From: Vibrio sp. CB1-14
GTDB lineage: Bacteria > Pseudomonadota > Gammaproteobacteria > Enterobacterales > Vibrionaceae
DNA: 64,000 bases
Direction: 5' to 3'
NCBI RefSeq assembly: GCF_040412085.2
Contig: NZ_CP115920.1
Coordinates: 930,001 to 994,000, forward strand
This document shows positions 62,801 to 64,000 of this stretch, one piece after another. The first letter of the stretch is position 1. Each line of letters starts with the position of its first letter. The notes beneath the pieces were generated by a model. The model ran no database searches. It was not told the DNA's origin and saw nothing but the letters and a program-made list of their open reading frames with translations. The translations under genes and the position numbers were made by a program.

Positions 62801-63285
62801 ACACAAACCGCCTAACCCTGCGTTGGATGCTATCGATTCAGCAGTTGCCCGCTAACTTGTCTTCACATTCAACTAAGTCGTCTTTGGAAACCGAAAGACC
62901 ATTGATGAGCCTAGTGACTGAAAAAGAGATGCATGAAGTTAAGCCGGATAAGCATGAACAATGGAAACGGCAAGTTACTCAGCTGGTGGCCGAGCAGTAT
63001 CATGATGCTGAATTTAGCACCGCCTCAGCAGCCAAAGCGTTGTTCATCTCCGAGAGAAGCTTCCAAAGGCGCTTCAAATCTCAATTTGAGCGAACCTTTA
63101 CAGACTATCTGACCGATGTCCGCATGGAGAAAGCTTGCGAGATGCTTCTGCAAGGCGAAAAAGTCTCTGAAGTGGCTTTTGCTTGTGGTTTCAACGATCC
63201 GTCCTATTTCTCTCAACGTTTCAAAGTCTATTTTGGTGTCCCACCATCTAAGTTTGCCATGATGGACATGACCGAAGGCGACTAG
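59872..63285 (+). CDS. Membrane sensor-regulator: beta-propeller, Y_Y_Y, one TM, degenerate kinase-like region, AraC DNA-binding domain
   Basis: 1,137 residues. A signal or signal-anchor (about 1-28) is followed by a periplasmic propeller (about 43-616) built from WIGT/GLY-type repeats (WYIGTNVGLYRW, FWVGTEQGLYWLE, MWIATNNGVRYF, LWIATKRGLMHLD, ALVGTDHGLYII), a Y_Y_Y-like domain (about 627-721), one TM helix (about 731-750, MFYLLMALSSLVLVGAVIYW), a coiled-coil linker, and a kinase-like region (about 883-936) with an N-box-like NSIVANALRR and EDNGLPLP but no clear second G box. I find no phospho-acceptor His motif and no receiver domain. The C-terminus (about 1049-1132) is an AraC double HTH (AAKALFISERSFQRRFK, VAFACGFNDPSYFSQRFK). 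Probably a membrane-bound regulator acting on an unidentified ligand. ATG 59872 is preferred over TTG 59809 because it gives a sound signal sequence. Confidence 0.85.
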   Translation: MCSRVRKILSCVPLLFALSLLLAPQMSVSKPLPPVFYPLSLQANGQFLAAKQLFPGVEGGLWSIDVHNRVRFYDGTRFIELDNLAFDNNDVTFFRGQFWYAKANKLFSRQPLGQVNQVFTTKLTEHIQSLGHGGEYVWFSTDNQVYLGNEHPSRFEIISMDEFERFYGGVGVNITAAIETRGAWYIGTNVGLYRWQYGELDYVGNVHRGAVSTLLLEPESNRLVIGYHSGVEVFPLDEPMQRTFFPLGQHVLSLESTASHFWVGTEQGLYWLERDTLDLEQVEFNPHDEFGLAGDKIYALVADGTLGMWIATNNGVRYFSEYGKLFERISVSIDENLNRLEPKLEVMENPLGGYWVITSSALYVVDEEGESAMIYWGKVSSLAQREQHLWIATKRGLMHLDLDAYQITALRQKIDNMPAQVEHISLGSGDTLWLNDGLRLLSFNVETERVNDYGDDWIVSEHLPAKVTEIYALSDSKALVGTDHGLYIIDEGLSRYIGASAPFGSVTELVADEHRIWAASSYGAFLYEDQKQTFTRLELFQDSTRPVCVTQSDGIFWLVSSAGLTAYTGTGEIVRHLGAPYGVISNEFINGSCAYSEQSGSIVIGSRYGIVEFDPKRILDNPVPTPSVLISQVSVSNTARHLGDVQDAIPNVGYGDSVAIQFSLWPSAQGHSLVYRTGDGDWQDMQGFQLNIDKPSPGLHSIEVAVKGNTSSESSVQFSYQVSTPWFMTGMFYLLMALSSLVLVGAVIYWRSRRIRFMNRALKTQVALKTEQLQHQSRVLVGNNQQLRKAFKIRQQLIQELVEQAAQHSANFKLESLSSLNSTSASNFDGLDNVKAIFDEQSSYPLVCSVSSVLNFTVDAWRKELDSYGIKVELKMLASSDNVVLDTCNLDIIFNSIVANALRRMVRGQVINITVDDDGSKLNVTFEDNGLPLPNFNSQSATGAFDVKESQLDFSPSSLPSHIHRSGGELQPVERGNTNRLTLRWMLSIQQLPANLSSHSTKSSLETERPLMSLVTEKEMHEVKPDKHEQWKRQVTQLVAEQYHDAEFSTASAAKALFISERSFQRRFKSQFERTFTDYLTDVRMEKACEMLLQGEKVSEVAFACGFNDPSYFSQRFKVYFGVPPSKFAMMDMTEGD

Positions 63286-63294
63286 TCGCCAATT

Positions 63295-64000
63295 CTAAAG
63301 ATCAAAGTATCGATAGAATGCCTGTTGCTTCAAACGTTCGAGAGGCAAGGTGCTGAGTTTAAAGCGAAGCTTCTCTCCTGGTCTTAGCTGCGCTGCTTTA
63401 GCTAAATCACGAAAGGCAATCACGCCTAGTTTCTGATAGCCACCTAGGGTTTGATGATCGCTAAGCATAATAATGGGGTTACCATCTGGCGGTATTTGCA
63501 CCGAGCCGGATAGGATCCCCTCAGAGATTAATGAAGGTAGAGTTTGAGTGAGTCGAGCGGTTTCACTGTCGCTGGATTTTAGCCTTATCCCCATTCGGTT
63601 GCTCTGCGCAGACACGGTATAGATTTGGCTTAGTAGCAATTCTCTAAGTGCTTTATCAAAGTGCTGGAACTGAAAACAAGGGAGTAAGTGCAAGGTTCTT
63701 ACTCCGGCATAGCTTGGGATCGCACTTCTGGGGATAGGTTGCGAATTTTTGTGCTGAAGATCGTTTGGGTGACCAGGCAAGTTAGAGTTGACGGCTAAGC
63801 TGTCGCCGCAAGCGAGAGGTTGTCCAGAGTTTAAACCTCCTACGCCGTCGCGCTCCACTGTCGAACTACTGCCTAGGAAAGGCTCTATCGCAAAGCCGCC
63901 TGATACGGATAGGTAGCTTCGACAGCCGCTGCGAGGCACTTTCAGATGCAGCTCTTGTCCCTTTTTTAAGCTAAAAGGGCGCCAACTTTGAACGTGCTTG
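63295..64000 (-). CDS. pxpC: 5-oxoprolinase subunit C / KipA-type carboxyltransferase-fold protein (N-terminus beyond window)
   Basis: Subunit of the bacterial ATP-dependent 5-oxoprolinase (PxpABC) that recycles 5-oxoproline to glutamate. The 234 visible residues, open to the window edge, show the family landmarks: RPFSLKKGQELHLKVPRSGCRSYLS, the GGFAIEPFLGSSST segment, a RSGLRL-like motif altered here to NRMGIRLKSS, SEGILSGSVQIPPDGNPIIMLSDHQTLGGYQKLGVI, and a C-terminal FRDLAKAAQLRPGEKLRF. The true N-terminus is to the right of 64000; an internal GTG at 63939 is not the start. Convergent with the propeller/AraC gene with only nine bases between stops and no clear terminator. Confidence 0.88.
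   Translation of the reverse strand, partial: KHVQSWRPFSLKKGQELHLKVPRSGCRSYLSVSGGFAIEPFLGSSSTVERDGVGGLNSGQPLACGDSLAVNSNLPGHPNDLQHKNSQPIPRSAIPSYAGVRTLHLLPCFQFQHFDKALRELLLSQIYTVSAQSNRMGIRLKSSDSETARLTQTLPSLISEGILSGSVQIPPDGNPIIMLSDHQTLGGYQKLGVIAFRDLAKAAQLRPGEKLRFKLSTLPLERLKQQAFYRYFDL

Overview
The window looks like chromosomal DNA of a Vibrio or close Vibrionaceae relative (gammaproteobacterium, moderate GC). The evidence is the gene order (tadA / mltF / purL, then glnD-map-rpsB-tsf-pyrH-frr-uppS-cdsA-dxr-rseP-bamA-skp-lpxD-fabZ-lpxA-lpxB-rnhB-dnaE-accA-tilS, then gltA / sdhCDAB-sucABCD, then znuBC / znuA), the protein sequences, and small families I associate with Vibrionaceae (DUF3622-like, DUF3461). 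I cannot name the species from sequence alone. Almost everything is core housekeeping DNA. The only clearly mobile DNA is one IS4-type element. I found no prophage, CRISPR array, tRNA, rRNA or defence island.

Layout. 1-2418: formaldehyde detoxification (fghA, cut by the window edge, and adhC) with a divergent LysR regulator. 2426-5132: tadA, a 45-residue basic ORF and mltF. 5271-9325: PurR-controlled purL. 9519-13205: a DUF3622-like protein, a DUF533/YebE-like protein, proS and trmO. 13573-17050: an AbgT-type transporter and a convergent DUF3461 gene, whose shared bidirectional terminator is split by a 1,425-bp IS4-family element (15202-16626) with a 10-bp target duplication. 17231-42185: the translation, envelope and replication block, covering PII uridylyltransferase, methionine aminopeptidase, S2/EF-Ts with an S2-type leader pseudoknot, UMP kinase, ribosome recycling, undecaprenyl-PP and CDP-DAG synthesis, the MEP pathway, the RseP protease, BamA/Skp, lipid A synthesis, RNase HII, Pol III alpha, AccA and TilS. 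42294-45660: a small cytochrome c, glnB, a YafD-like protein, a DUF1853 protein and a Nif3-like protein. 45726-57000: TCA-cycle genes, gltA divergent from sdhCDAB-sucAB-sucCD. 57089-59637: zinc uptake znuBC / znuA around a Zur box. 59872-63285: a large membrane regulator (beta-propeller, Y_Y_Y, one TM segment, a degenerate kinase-like region, AraC DNA-binding domain). 63295 to the end: a PxpC/KipA-type gene cut by the edge.

The genes connect functionally. GlnD modifies GlnB (nitrogen sensing). LpxD, FabZ, LpxA and LpxB with BamA, Skp and RseP form the outer-membrane biogenesis block. GltA, Sdh and Suc form a near-complete oxidative branch of the TCA cycle.

The most interesting points are as follows. 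(1) The IS4-like insertion sits inside a terminator and carries its own terminators at both ends, the left one also covering the transposase ribosome-binding site. (2) Single-base frameshifts occur in rseP (at a run of seven T) and twice in the transposase, which are either real or homopolymer sequencing errors. (3) The propeller/AraC regulator has kinase remnants but no visible receiver domain or phospho-acceptor histidine. (4) The rpsB leader can form a pseudoknot. (5) An unrecognised small basic ORF has a very strong ribosome-binding site. I did not find a convincing wholly new multi-gene system.
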